DNA from: Bacteroidota bacterium
Lineage (GTDB): Bacteria; Bacteroidota; Ignavibacteria; Ignavibacteriales; Ignavibacteriaceae
Direction of reading: 5' to 3'
DNA: 5,319 bases
NCBI GenBank assembly: GCA_021793635.1
Contig: JAJYSI010000270.1
Location: forward strand, 1 to 5,319
The translations under genes and the position numbers were made by a program. Of the stretch, positions 1-5,319 are shown in pieces. Below the pieces are notes generated by a model. It did not search any database. It saw only the letters and a program-made list of their open reading frames with translations, and was not told the DNA's origin. Positions within the stretch are counted from its first letter, which is position 1, and every line of letters begins with the position of its first letter.

Positions 1-422
1 CCGGTTACTCTTATAGCATAAATCAAATTCTTGGAAAGGTTCTTATCCAGGAATTCCGTAAGCTTTTTATAATCGCTTTCGTTAGTTATATGGAAAGTTT
101 TATCACCATGGAAAAAAACTACGGTAACAAAAGGCGATTGCTCACTTTTAGGCGGCTGGGATACCTTACCGTCGTAACTAACGCGGTAAACTTTTCCATC
201 AAGAACTATCATTTCGCCGTCAACGCCGTTAAATGTACCTACACCAAAATTACCGTGTCGGGTTATTTGGGAAATTGGGAAATCTCCATTCATTGCTCCA
301 TCTAGCAATCCAATAAACGGTGCCGACTGAAACAGCGTTCGGGATTTGTTTGCCTGCGGATAGATTATTAATGAACAAAAAAGAAACAGAAAAAATATTT
401 TTACGAAACCGGTTAACTTCAT
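1..422 (-). CDS. budA: Alpha-acetolactate decarboxylase, exported, 3' end outside window
   Basis: Acetolactate decarboxylase converts 2-acetolactate to acetoin and CO2 in the acetoin/butanediol route. The 140 visible residues start with a basic, then hydrophobic leader (about 1-24, MKLTGFVKIFFLFLF...) that looks like a signal peptide cleaved near YPQA. The family pattern follows: LFQSAPFIGLLDGAMNGD (about 30-47), RHGNFGVGTFNGVDGEM (55-71, with conserved Glu70 in DGEM), LDGKVYR (74-80), SPFVTVVFF (96-104) and YAIRVT (135-140). The zinc-binding His residues of the family lie further along and are outside the window, so activity cannot be judged. The start is supported by AAGGAG at 428-433, five bases before ATG. 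The gene follows mscL by 29 bases on the same strand, so co-transcription is likely. The family is certain from motifs; periplasmic or secreted location is inferred from the leader. The symbol is the family name (also alsD/aldB). Confidence 0.9.
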   Translation of the reverse strand, partial: MKLTGFVKIFFLFLFCSLIIYPQANKSRTLFQSAPFIGLLDGAMNGDFPISQITRHGNFGVGTFNGVDGEMIVLDGKVYRVSYDGKVSQPPKSEQSPFVTVVFFHGDKTFHITNESDYKKLTEFLDKNLSKNLIYAIRVT

Positions 423-451
423 TATTACTCCTTTTTTATTTTATTTTGAAT

Positions 452-895
452 TTACAGCTGCGAAGTACAATTCGGGCATCTTGTTGCCTTTATTGAAATC
501 TTCGAAGCACAATATGGACATTCTTTAGTTGTTGCCGCTGCCGGAACTTCTTTTTTCTTAAACTGCTGAAATCCTTTTATTACCATAAAAATACTAAAAG
601 AAACTATTACAAAGCTGACTACACTATTTATAAATAATCCGTAGTTAAGTGTAACAGCGCCTGCTGCAGTCGCATCTTTTAAGGTCGCATATGGCCCGGC
701 AATTTTAGATCCGGATTTTAGAAGTATGTACAGCTGGGAGAAATCAACATTACCAAGAAGCAAGCCTATTGGAGGCATTATAACATCTTTAACTAATGAA
801 CTGACAATCGTCCCAAATGCTGCACCTATTATTATACCGACAGCCATATCAAGTACATTCCCTTTTAATGCGAATTCTTTAAATTCTTTTAACAT
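452..895 (-). CDS. mscL: Large-conductance mechanosensitive channel MscL with zinc-ribbon tail
   Basis: MscL is a homopentameric inner-membrane channel that opens under high membrane tension and releases solutes during hypo-osmotic shock. The 147-residue protein has the classic N-terminus: amphipathic helix [16 protein letters not shown] (5-20), the pore-lining TM1 with the tightly packed GIIIGAAFG gate (20-28), then [14 protein letters not shown] (35-48). A short periplasmic loop follows and TM2 spans about 85-109 ([19 protein letters not shown]...). In E. coli MscL (136 aa) the C-terminus is a helical bundle; here it ends in CPYC-x10-CPNC (Cys126, Cys129, Cys140, Cys143), a zinc-ribbon knuckle also known from a subset of MscL proteins. 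The start has a strong GGAGGT site at 901-906, five bases upstream. It is the first gene of a probable two-gene unit with the acetolactate decarboxylase gene. Confidence 0.97.
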   Translation of the reverse strand: MLKEFKEFALKGNVLDMAVGIIIGAAFGTIVSSLVKDVIMPPIGLLLGNVDFSQLYILLKSGSKIAGPYATLKDATAAGAVTLNYGLFINSVVSFVIVSFSIFMVIKGFQQFKKKEVPAAATTKECPYCASKISIKATRCPNCTSQL

Positions 896-916
896 AAAGC
901 ACCTCCGTTATTTTTT

Positions 917-945
917 ATTATTGTTAATTAAAGTAGGATAGTCAA
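917..945 (-). promoter_or_regulatory. Candidate sigma-70-type promoter for mscL
   Basis: On the minus strand, TTGACT (945-940) and AATAAT (922-917) are separated by 17 bases, giving good -35 and -10 matches just upstream of the mscL ribosome binding site. Transcription would begin near 910, leaving a very short leader of about 15 bases. The region is AT-rich, so chance matches are common, and no Bacteroidetes-type TAnnTTTG element is seen. Confidence 0.35.
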
Positions 946-1195
946 AATTCCATATTGATTAAGATTATTAAAATTTTAATTCCTCACGTTCATTCCACTT
1001 GAATATGCCTGATTGAATCCTTCCAGGCATTATTAATGAAATTCCAGGTACTTCAAAATGTTAGAGAAAAATAATAACTCGCTATAAAATAATAATTTAG
1101 CTTTTAATTAGCTACATGGCACAATTTTTCATTTATAGTGAAAAGAGTTTTCGAAATGATAAAAAAAGTTATAAAACATTCTTAATAATTTGTAG

Positions 1196-1204
1196 AAAGG
1201 AAGG
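1196..1204 (+). promoter_or_regulatory. Ribosome binding site that fixes the lipoprotein start at 1209
   Basis: AAAGGAAGG lies 4-7 bases before ATG 1209. It decides between this start and the in-frame ATG at 1116, which would add 31 residues before the signal peptide and has no purine-rich site in front of it. Confidence 0.7.
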
Positions 1205-1208
1205 CACC

Positions 1209-2186
1209 ATGAAAAACAGGATATTAAATACAAAAAGTTTATTTCTGCTTTTTATATCCATAACAATATTGATTTTGACCGGATGCAACAATTCTCCAAC
1301 CGGACCGCAGCAGGCTCAATCCACCGCTGATCAGCAGGCAATGTTAAAAGTAATCGAATCAGATTCTGCCGTCGCTTCATTTACTCCGAATTATAATGAA
1401 GAAAGCGCGATGAACATAATCGGGAAAACATCTGTTGCAATTTACCCGTTTCAGGTTGGGCAAAAGATGAGACTGGTTTCTAAAAACTTTACCTATACAA
1501 TGGTCGGCGATACTGCGTTTGGAACTTATACAGCTACTTTTGAAGGTGTGCTTTATATTGAAGCTTCTTACGATTCTACTACGCGTACACAGGATACTTT
1601 AATCCAGAAGCCATTTACAACGGTAATTACAAGAAAAGTTATCTTACTTAAATTGAATAACAGCCGTTACGATACAACTAATTTTGACTGGCGTGTTCTT
1701 GCAATATCTCTTCCGTCCGGAGGAACATTAAACTCAAATATTCAAATAACAAAGCTTACCATGTATATGCCTGATGGAAGTGTTGTAATTATTAATGATC
1801 CCAATGATTATTATTTAATGCGTGGTCAGATGGGCGGTAAGATGCATGGTCATAGAGGCTGGGGAATGATGCCGGACTTTCTGCATGACCAGAAAGTAAC
1901 TATTCAGGCAACTGTTTCAAGCGCTTATGCAGACACAGATTTTGTTACTTTAACTCATGGTGCTCGTTTGGACGGTATGAACAGACAGAAGTTGGAACTT
2001 CACTTAGTTTCTTCAACTCCTTCGGGAAGCGGCTACGTGAAAGTCTATGAAGGAACCTTTGTTACCCATTCCTTCCCTGGATTTTCTACGGCAGTTATAA
2101 ATGCTTTCCCCCGGCAGGTAATCTACGATGATTCAACTCCGGTTGAAGCAGATACCTGGGGAGTTCCATATTTTATTGAACGATAG
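1209..2186 (+). CDS. Predicted lipoprotein of unknown function with Met/His-rich patch
   Basis: I do not recognise this 325-residue protein. It begins with a lipoprotein signal peptide: basic MKNRILNTK, a hydrophobic stretch, then the lipobox LTGC with Cys26 as the predicted lipidated residue. NNSPTGPQQ follows as a flexible tether; there is no Asp right after the Cys. The mature part is mostly beta-strand-like, with alternating hydrophobic and Thr/Ser-rich segments (for example about 90-165). Residues 204-227 form a Gly-rich patch with five Met and three His (Met204, 208, 212, 220, 221; His213, 215, 226), which might bind a metal such as copper; that is inference only. It shares YYLxRGxxGG (201-210) with the next lipoprotein. 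An in-frame ATG at 1116 is rejected because it would bury the signal peptide. The last codons and the TAG stop lie inside a long hairpin, and a terminator-like hairpin follows, so it may be transcribed alone. Confidence 0.85.
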   Translation: MKNRILNTKSLFLLFISITILILTGCNNSPTGPQQAQSTADQQAMLKVIESDSAVASFTPNYNEESAMNIIGKTSVAIYPFQVGQKMRLVSKNFTYTMVGDTAFGTYTATFEGVLYIEASYDSTTRTQDTLIQKPFTTVITRKVILLKLNNSRYDTTNFDWRVLAISLPSGGTLNSNIQITKLTMYMPDGSVVIINDPNDYYLMRGQMGGKMHGHRGWGMMPDFLHDQKVTIQATVSSAYADTDFVTLTHGARLDGMNRQKLELHLVSSTPSGSGYVKVYEGTFVTHSFPGFSTAVINAFPRQVIYDDSTPVEADTWGVPYFIER

Positions 2187-2213
2187 CTGAAAACAGCTGG
2201 TTCAATAAAATAT
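2168..2213 (+). repeat. Long hairpin spanning the stop codon of the first lipoprotein gene
   Basis: The outer arms ATATTTTATTGAAC (2168-2181) and GTTCAATAAAATAT (2200-2213) pair perfectly over 14 bp. Inside them AGCTG (2185-2189) pairs with CAGCT (2194-2198) around an AAAA loop, with GAT/G unpaired between the two stems. The TAG stop (2184-2186) lies within it. No U-run follows directly, so it is more likely an RNA-stabilising 3' end structure, or part of a composite terminator, than a terminator by itself. Confidence 0.7.
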
Positions 2214-2228
2214 ATTTCGGAGGGCAAA

Positions 2229-2268
2229 CTCCCCACCCGGATTGACGGGTGGGGAGAAATTATTTTTT
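2229..2268 (+). terminator. GC-rich terminator-like hairpin after the first lipoprotein gene
   Basis: CTCCCCACCCG (2229-2239) and CGGGTGGGGAG (2246-2256) form a perfect 11-bp GC-rich stem around the six-base loop GATTGA. A run of six T (2263-2268) follows after AAATTA, so the U-run is offset by about six bases from the stem. It stands out from the AT-rich surroundings and lies 43 bases after the stop codon, which fits intrinsic termination. It could instead be one copy of a dispersed intergenic palindrome. GGAG at 2219-2222 could pair with CTCC 2229-2232 as a weaker alternative fold. Confidence 0.65.
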
Positions 2269-2287
2269 ATAACATTAAATGGATTTT

Positions 2288-2317
2288 TTGATTTTTTATA
2301 AAGTAGTTTGGAATAAT
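2288..2317 (+). promoter_or_regulatory. Candidate promoter for the second lipoprotein gene group
   Basis: TTGATT (2288-2293) and AATAAT (2312-2317) are spaced by 18 bases, right after the terminator-like hairpin. Transcription would start near 2324, giving a leader of about 34 bases before ATG 2358. This also argues against the in-frame TTG at 2322 as the start. The same AATAAT -10 hexamer appears in the candidate mscL promoter. The AT-rich context keeps confidence low. Confidence 0.35.
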
Positions 2318-2357
2318 TAGATTGAAAATAATTTGTTACAATATTATGTTGGTTCAA

Positions 2358-3281
2358 ATGAAAAAGTTAATTTTTTATTTAGATATTATTCTCTTGGTAA
2401 CTGCAGGATTTATCCTTAGCAGCTGCAATAATCCTGCTCCTACGGAACTGGTTCAGGATAATCCTTCAACGCAGAATCAAGTTCAATATCAGGTCATTAC
2501 CAAAGATCCTACTGATGCTTTTTACAGCAATGGATATGATACTACAGGGGTAACGACTGTTATTCCTTCTAATGTAAATGTTATTAACATAAGCGGAACA
2601 AAGGTTACTGAAAATAATTCTACCAGAAAATTTTCCTTCGCTCAGGCTTTATTCGTTGATAAATCTCATCCGGTTATGGGACCAGGCGGACGGCTTATCG
2701 GTTACATGTCCTCTACTCCCGGCTTGCTTATGTTTAACGGAGTAACTGCGGATTCAACTCCTTACAGGATAAGATTTAGTTACCAGGGAAATATACTTGA
2801 CAGCCTTTTAGGAAATATGTTTGTTGTCAACCGTCAATTTAATTTTAACTACGGCTCTCAAGTTCATGTCCAATATTATTTAAGGCGCGGTATGCACGGC
2901 GGTCCAATTGGATCTCCGATTGACTTTTATGTTCCAACTCCAAATGAAATTAATGGAACCGTTAGAATTAAAGGACATCAATCCGATAAATCATTAACCG
3001 GAGAAGTCGAGTGGAACAGCTTAAATCCGGCTGACAGTGTTGATCTGATTATAGGCGCTGTATCTAAAACTGGTTCAACTTTTCCATTATTCAAGATAAG
3101 GACACTCGATAAAGGAAATCTGGTCATTCCGCCAAAGCTGTTAAATGATATTCCTGCAACAATATTTAACAAGTTTGTTTTCACATTTATAAGAAGATTC
3201 CGGGTTACGCACAGTGAACACGGTCAGGCATATTTTATTTTTTCTCAAAGTATTCACAGTATAATTATAGATATTCCTTGA
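2358..3281 (+). CDS. Predicted lipoprotein of unknown function, coupled to the barrel protein
   Basis: I do not recognise this 307-residue protein. From ATG 2358 it starts MKKLIFYLDIILL and reaches a lipobox LSSC with Cys23 as predicted lipidation site, followed by NNPAPTEL. An Asp (residue 9) in the hydrophobic stretch is unusual. The frame opens further upstream (TTG 2322, ATG 2346), but these add residues before the basic MKK start; no clear Shine-Dalgarno site decides the choice. The mature part looks beta-rich. YYLRRGMHGG (173-182) matches the motif of the preceding lipoprotein. After it, a segment at about 195-307 (GTVRIKGH, DSVDLIIG, TLDKGNLVIPPKLL) resembles an immunoglobulin-like beta-sandwich in style. 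Its TGA stop overlaps the TTG start of the next gene, so the two are almost certainly expressed together, and the lipoprotein may be an accessory of the barrel protein. That partnership is inferred from arrangement only. Confidence 0.85.
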   Translation: MKKLIFYLDIILLVTAGFILSSCNNPAPTELVQDNPSTQNQVQYQVITKDPTDAFYSNGYDTTGVTTVIPSNVNVINISGTKVTENNSTRKFSFAQALFVDKSHPVMGPGGRLIGYMSSTPGLLMFNGVTADSTPYRIRFSYQGNILDSLLGNMFVVNRQFNFNYGSQVHVQYYLRRGMHGGPIGSPIDFYVPTPNEINGTVRIKGHQSDKSLTGEVEWNSLNPADSVDLIIGAVSKTGSTFPLFKIRTLDKGNLVIPPKLLNDIPATIFNKFVFTFIRRFRVTHSEHGQAYFIFSQSIHSIIIDIP

Positions 3282-5269
3282 AGAAAAATATTGTAAAAAT
3301 TATTACGGTATTTATCATGTTATCCGCGGCTAATATTAAAGCTCAAAGTTCATTCGAACTTTCCGGCTATTGGCTTCCTGAAAATTCCGGCACAACTTTG
3401 CTGAACAGCTGTGAAGGCAATCCTTCAAGCTTTTCTATGCTTAAGGATTGGGGGTTATCTATGCTGTACGGCAGTGATTTTTCAAACAATGTTACCTCGA
3501 ACTTATATCTTATTTCTCTTTCAAAAAGAATCGGCGATAATTTTTTGTCTGCCAGATATACACCGGGATATCAAAAAGATTTTATTTTCAACAACGGTGA
3601 ATCCATTGTTCTGCAGGATTCAACAACTCAATCGCTTGATTCCAAATTCAGCTACAAAGAACTTTTCGGCTTTGGATTTTCACACAAGTTCTCGGATAAA
3701 TTCAGTGCCGGGTTCACTCTTAGATATTTTACACAGGACTTTAATCAAGAGTCAGTCTACCCTATATTTTCAGATACTCTCTATCTCGTTCGTGAAAGCA
3801 ATGACGAGAAAGCAAATTTCTGGCGCGGAGATATTGGATTAAATTATTATCCGACTGATTTTGTTTCTTTTTCTCTTTCAACACAAAACTTTTTAACGGC
3901 AAACGCCAATGCGGTAGATCCGCAAATTTCTCAATACGAATTAAGGAATGATAAAGGACTTCTGGCAGGAGTTTCAATTAGTCCGAGCAAATTTCTCGGT
4001 TTCAATTTTCTTTATGAAACTAACCGCGACTGGCAATTTGGCTTTAATAATTTCTTTGATGCCTTTAACGGAAGCCTTGGATTCGGCGTAACGGCTTTCC
4101 ATGATAAATATCAGTCACCTTACGTCGCAGGAATTATTCCTGCCGTAACTTTTTCTACGAAGCTTTTTGGAGTATCTCTGTCGGGTGTAAAATATTTTTC
4201 GAATAGAAACGTTACCCACACATTTTCGGATTTTCAAAATACAGGTATTGATAACATAATCAATAACCGGTATAGTTTCGACAAAGCCGTTTTGACTTTG
4301 ACATTTACTCTAAACACCATTCCGGAACGCTCGGTAGAATTTTTAGATGTCAATATCTTAAATGAAATTTTTCCCATTCTAAGCGATCACTATCTTGATA
4401 AACCTTTCGCAGTCGCTAAAGTAGTAAACCTGACCGGTCATGTGGTAAATGCTAAACCGTCAAGCAAAGTTGAAGGATTGAATAATGGAAAGATTGAATC
4501 GCCGGTTGTAACTATTCTTCCTCATGATACTGTTGAAGTTCCGTTTTATACAATTATTCCGTCTTCTTACGATAAGAAAAAAGCCGGTATTTCCTATGTT
4601 GATTTTTATCTTTCAACAACAAATCAAGACCCGGATGACCAGGCACAAAAGCCGATTTTGATTAATGGAATAAATGCCTGGGACGGCAAAGTTGTCAACC
4701 TCCGGTATTTTATTAAGAAAGATTATGAATACTCAATGGACTATGCCAAGAACGTCTTAAGCAGATATAAAAGCGAGCTGGATACTATGTCCTACGCACT
4801 TTCTATTTTTTATAAGGCAAAAATTTTATTCGATAATTTTGTTTCAAATCTTGTTTATGCCGCTAATCCAAGTGCCGAAGCGGATTACGTACAATTTCCG
4901 CATGAGACAATGAAACTAAAAGGCGGCAACTGCGATGACCTAAGCGTCTGCTACAGTTCTCTGCTTGAAAGTGTCGGAATACAGACTGCACTTGTCGATT
5001 ACAAACCGGTAAACGGAATCGGTCATGTTAATGTACTTGTAAATACGCAGCTCTCTCCGGAACAGGCTAGGCTGATTACACAAAATGACAGCAAATATTT
5101 TATTCGAAAGAATGAGGACGGTAATGACGAGATCTGGGTACCGGTCGAAACTACGTCGCTGACGAGCTTCGAGAAAGCTTGGGATTTAGGCGCACAAAAG
5201 TTTGATGATGATGCTCTAGACAATCTGGGGTTGGCAAAAGGAAATGTCCAGATTGTTGATGTTTATTAA
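3278..5269 (+). CDS. Outer-membrane beta-barrel fused to a transglutaminase-like domain
   Basis: This 663-residue exported protein has three visible parts. A signal peptide MKKNIVKIITVFIMLSAANIKA (1-22) is followed by about 325 residues (24-348) of alternating aromatic/hydrophobic and polar strands with Asp/Asn/Gly-rich turns (FGFGFSHKFSDKFSAGFTL, GFGVTAFHDKY), typical of an outer-membrane beta-barrel, perhaps of the PorV/FadL kind. Residues 353 to about 480 look like a beta-sandwich. After a helical linker, a transglutaminase-like domain spans about 540-630: KGGNCDDLSVCYSSLLESVG with Cys552, GHVNVLV with His583, and WVPVETT with Glu624 where classical family members have Asp. Such domains can be proteases, cross-linkers or inactive binding modules; the three key residues are present, so activity is possible. 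The start is TTG 3278, overlapping the previous stop as TTGA; the next Met (14) would destroy the signal peptide. Which side of the membrane the catalytic domain faces is unknown. Domain reading is from motifs; function is not recognised. Confidence 0.85.
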   Translation: MKKNIVKIITVFIMLSAANIKAQSSFELSGYWLPENSGTTLLNSCEGNPSSFSMLKDWGLSMLYGSDFSNNVTSNLYLISLSKRIGDNFLSARYTPGYQKDFIFNNGESIVLQDSTTQSLDSKFSYKELFGFGFSHKFSDKFSAGFTLRYFTQDFNQESVYPIFSDTLYLVRESNDEKANFWRGDIGLNYYPTDFVSFSLSTQNFLTANANAVDPQISQYELRNDKGLLAGVSISPSKFLGFNFLYETNRDWQFGFNNFFDAFNGSLGFGVTAFHDKYQSPYVAGIIPAVTFSTKLFGVSLSGVKYFSNRNVTHTFSDFQNTGIDNIINNRYSFDKAVLTLTFTLNTIPERSVEFLDVNILNEIFPILSDHYLDKPFAVAKVVNLTGHVVNAKPSSKVEGLNNGKIESPVVTILPHDTVEVPFYTIIPSSYDKKKAGISYVDFYLSTTNQDPDDQAQKPILINGINAWDGKVVNLRYFIKKDYEYSMDYAKNVLSRYKSELDTMSYALSIFYKAKILFDNFVSNLVYAANPSAEADYVQFPHETMKLKGGNCDDLSVCYSSLLESVGIQTALVDYKPVNGIGHVNVLVNTQLSPEQARLITQNDSKYFIRKNEDGNDEIWVPVETTSLTSFEKAWDLGAQKFDDDALDNLGLAKGNVQIVDVY

Positions 5270-5287
5270 AATTTATAAAGGTTAAAA

Positions 5288-5319
5288 ATGAAAACAACAA
5301 TACTCTTGATCCCCTTAAC
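5288..5319 (+). CDS. Start of a further, probably exported protein (3' end outside window)
   Basis: Only ten codons are visible (MKTTILLIPL). A start here is supported by AAAGG at 5277-5281, six bases before ATG, and by a gap of only 18 bases after the barrel gene. The basic-then-hydrophobic beginning looks like a signal peptide. It probably belongs to the same operon as the lipoprotein and barrel genes. Nothing can be said of its function. Confidence 0.6.
   Translation, partial: MKTTILLIPL

Larger units (their letters stand above)
896..1208. other. Divergent intergenic region between mscL and the first lipoprotein gene
   Basis: This 313-base AT-rich gap separates genes read in opposite directions. 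It holds the candidate mscL promoter (917-945) and the ribosome binding site of the lipoprotein gene (1196-1204). It also holds a perfect 14-base palindrome ATTAAAATTTTAAT (967-980), a 7-bp dyad ATGCCTG/CAGGCAT (1005-1011 and 1024-1030, loop 12), and an inverted pair TAGCT-N7-AGCTA (1098-1114). AT-rich -10-like hexamers toward the right-hand gene (TATAAA at 1083 and 1170) lack a convincing -35, so its promoter is not assigned. An open frame reaches leftward to an ATG at 1116, but the better start is 1209. I see no tRNA or other RNA gene here. Confidence 0.6.

Noticed and set aside
90..305. Plus-strand open frame of 71 codons
   Set aside because: It lies antisense to the acetolactate decarboxylase gene, whose family motifs are clear, and its translation shows no recognisable features.
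726..941. Plus-strand open frame of 71 codons
   Set aside because: It is antisense to mscL and runs into its promoter region; it mirrors the conserved MscL codons and has no ribosome binding site of note.
1117..1132. Sigma-54-like promoter (TGGCAC followed by TTTTCAT)
   Set aside because: The -24 half matches but the -12 half lacks the required GC at the correct spacing.
1116..1208. N-terminal extension of the first lipoprotein from ATG 1116
   Set aside because: It would put 31 polar residues before the lipoprotein signal peptide, while ATG 1209 has a good ribosome binding site and starts MKNR.
2978..3184. Minus-strand open frame of 68 codons
   Set aside because: It is antisense to the second lipoprotein gene, with no family motif or start signal.
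3411..3977. Open frames on both strands (3411-3842 plus, 3762-3977 minus) within the barrel region
   Set aside because: They are out of frame with the barrel protein, whose frame is continuous from signal peptide to transglutaminase-like domain; the translations look like random shadow coding.
5023..5223. Minus-strand open frame of 66 codons
   Set aside because: It is antisense to the transglutaminase-like domain, which carries conserved motifs in the plus frame.
1..5319. CRISPR array, tRNA, insertion sequence or phage features
   Set aside because: No regularly spaced repeats, no tRNA-like cloverleaf sequence and no transposase or integrase motif were seen when reading either strand by eye.

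Overview
The window is AT-rich DNA from a Gram-negative bacterium with two membranes: it encodes two lipoproteins, an outer-membrane beta-barrel fusion and an exported enzyme. The style of the surface proteins (CNN-type lipoproteins, barrel proteins with Ser/Asn/Phe-rich strands) suggests the Bacteroidota/Ignavibacteria/Chlorobi group. Clear Shine-Dalgarno sites before several genes fit the Ignavibacteria side better than classical Bacteroidetes, which mostly lack them. This placement is inference from style; no marker gene is present.

Left part (1-895, minus strand): mscL, a mechanosensitive channel with a C-terminal zinc-ribbon tail, is followed 29 bases downstream by an acetolactate decarboxylase gene (budA/alsD family) that starts with a signal peptide and runs off the left edge. 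The two probably share one transcript.

Middle (896-1208): an AT-rich divergent intergenic region carrying a candidate mscL promoter and some small dyads. It is followed by a plus-strand lipoprotein gene (1209-2186) of unknown function with a Met/His-rich patch. This gene ends inside a long hairpin, and a GC-rich terminator-like hairpin follows.

Right part (2358-5319, plus strand): a compact gene group of a second unknown lipoprotein, a 663-residue protein, and the first codons of a further, probably exported protein. The 663-residue protein overlaps the lipoprotein by 4 bases (TTGA) and combines a predicted outer-membrane beta-barrel, a beta-sandwich-like segment and a C-terminal transglutaminase-like domain with a Cys-His-Glu set. 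The two lipoproteins share a YYLxRGxxGG motif, so the region from 1209 onward may form one cell-envelope module. The barrel/transglutaminase-like fusion with its coupled lipoprotein is the best candidate here for an undescribed system; its substrate and role cannot be read from the sequence.
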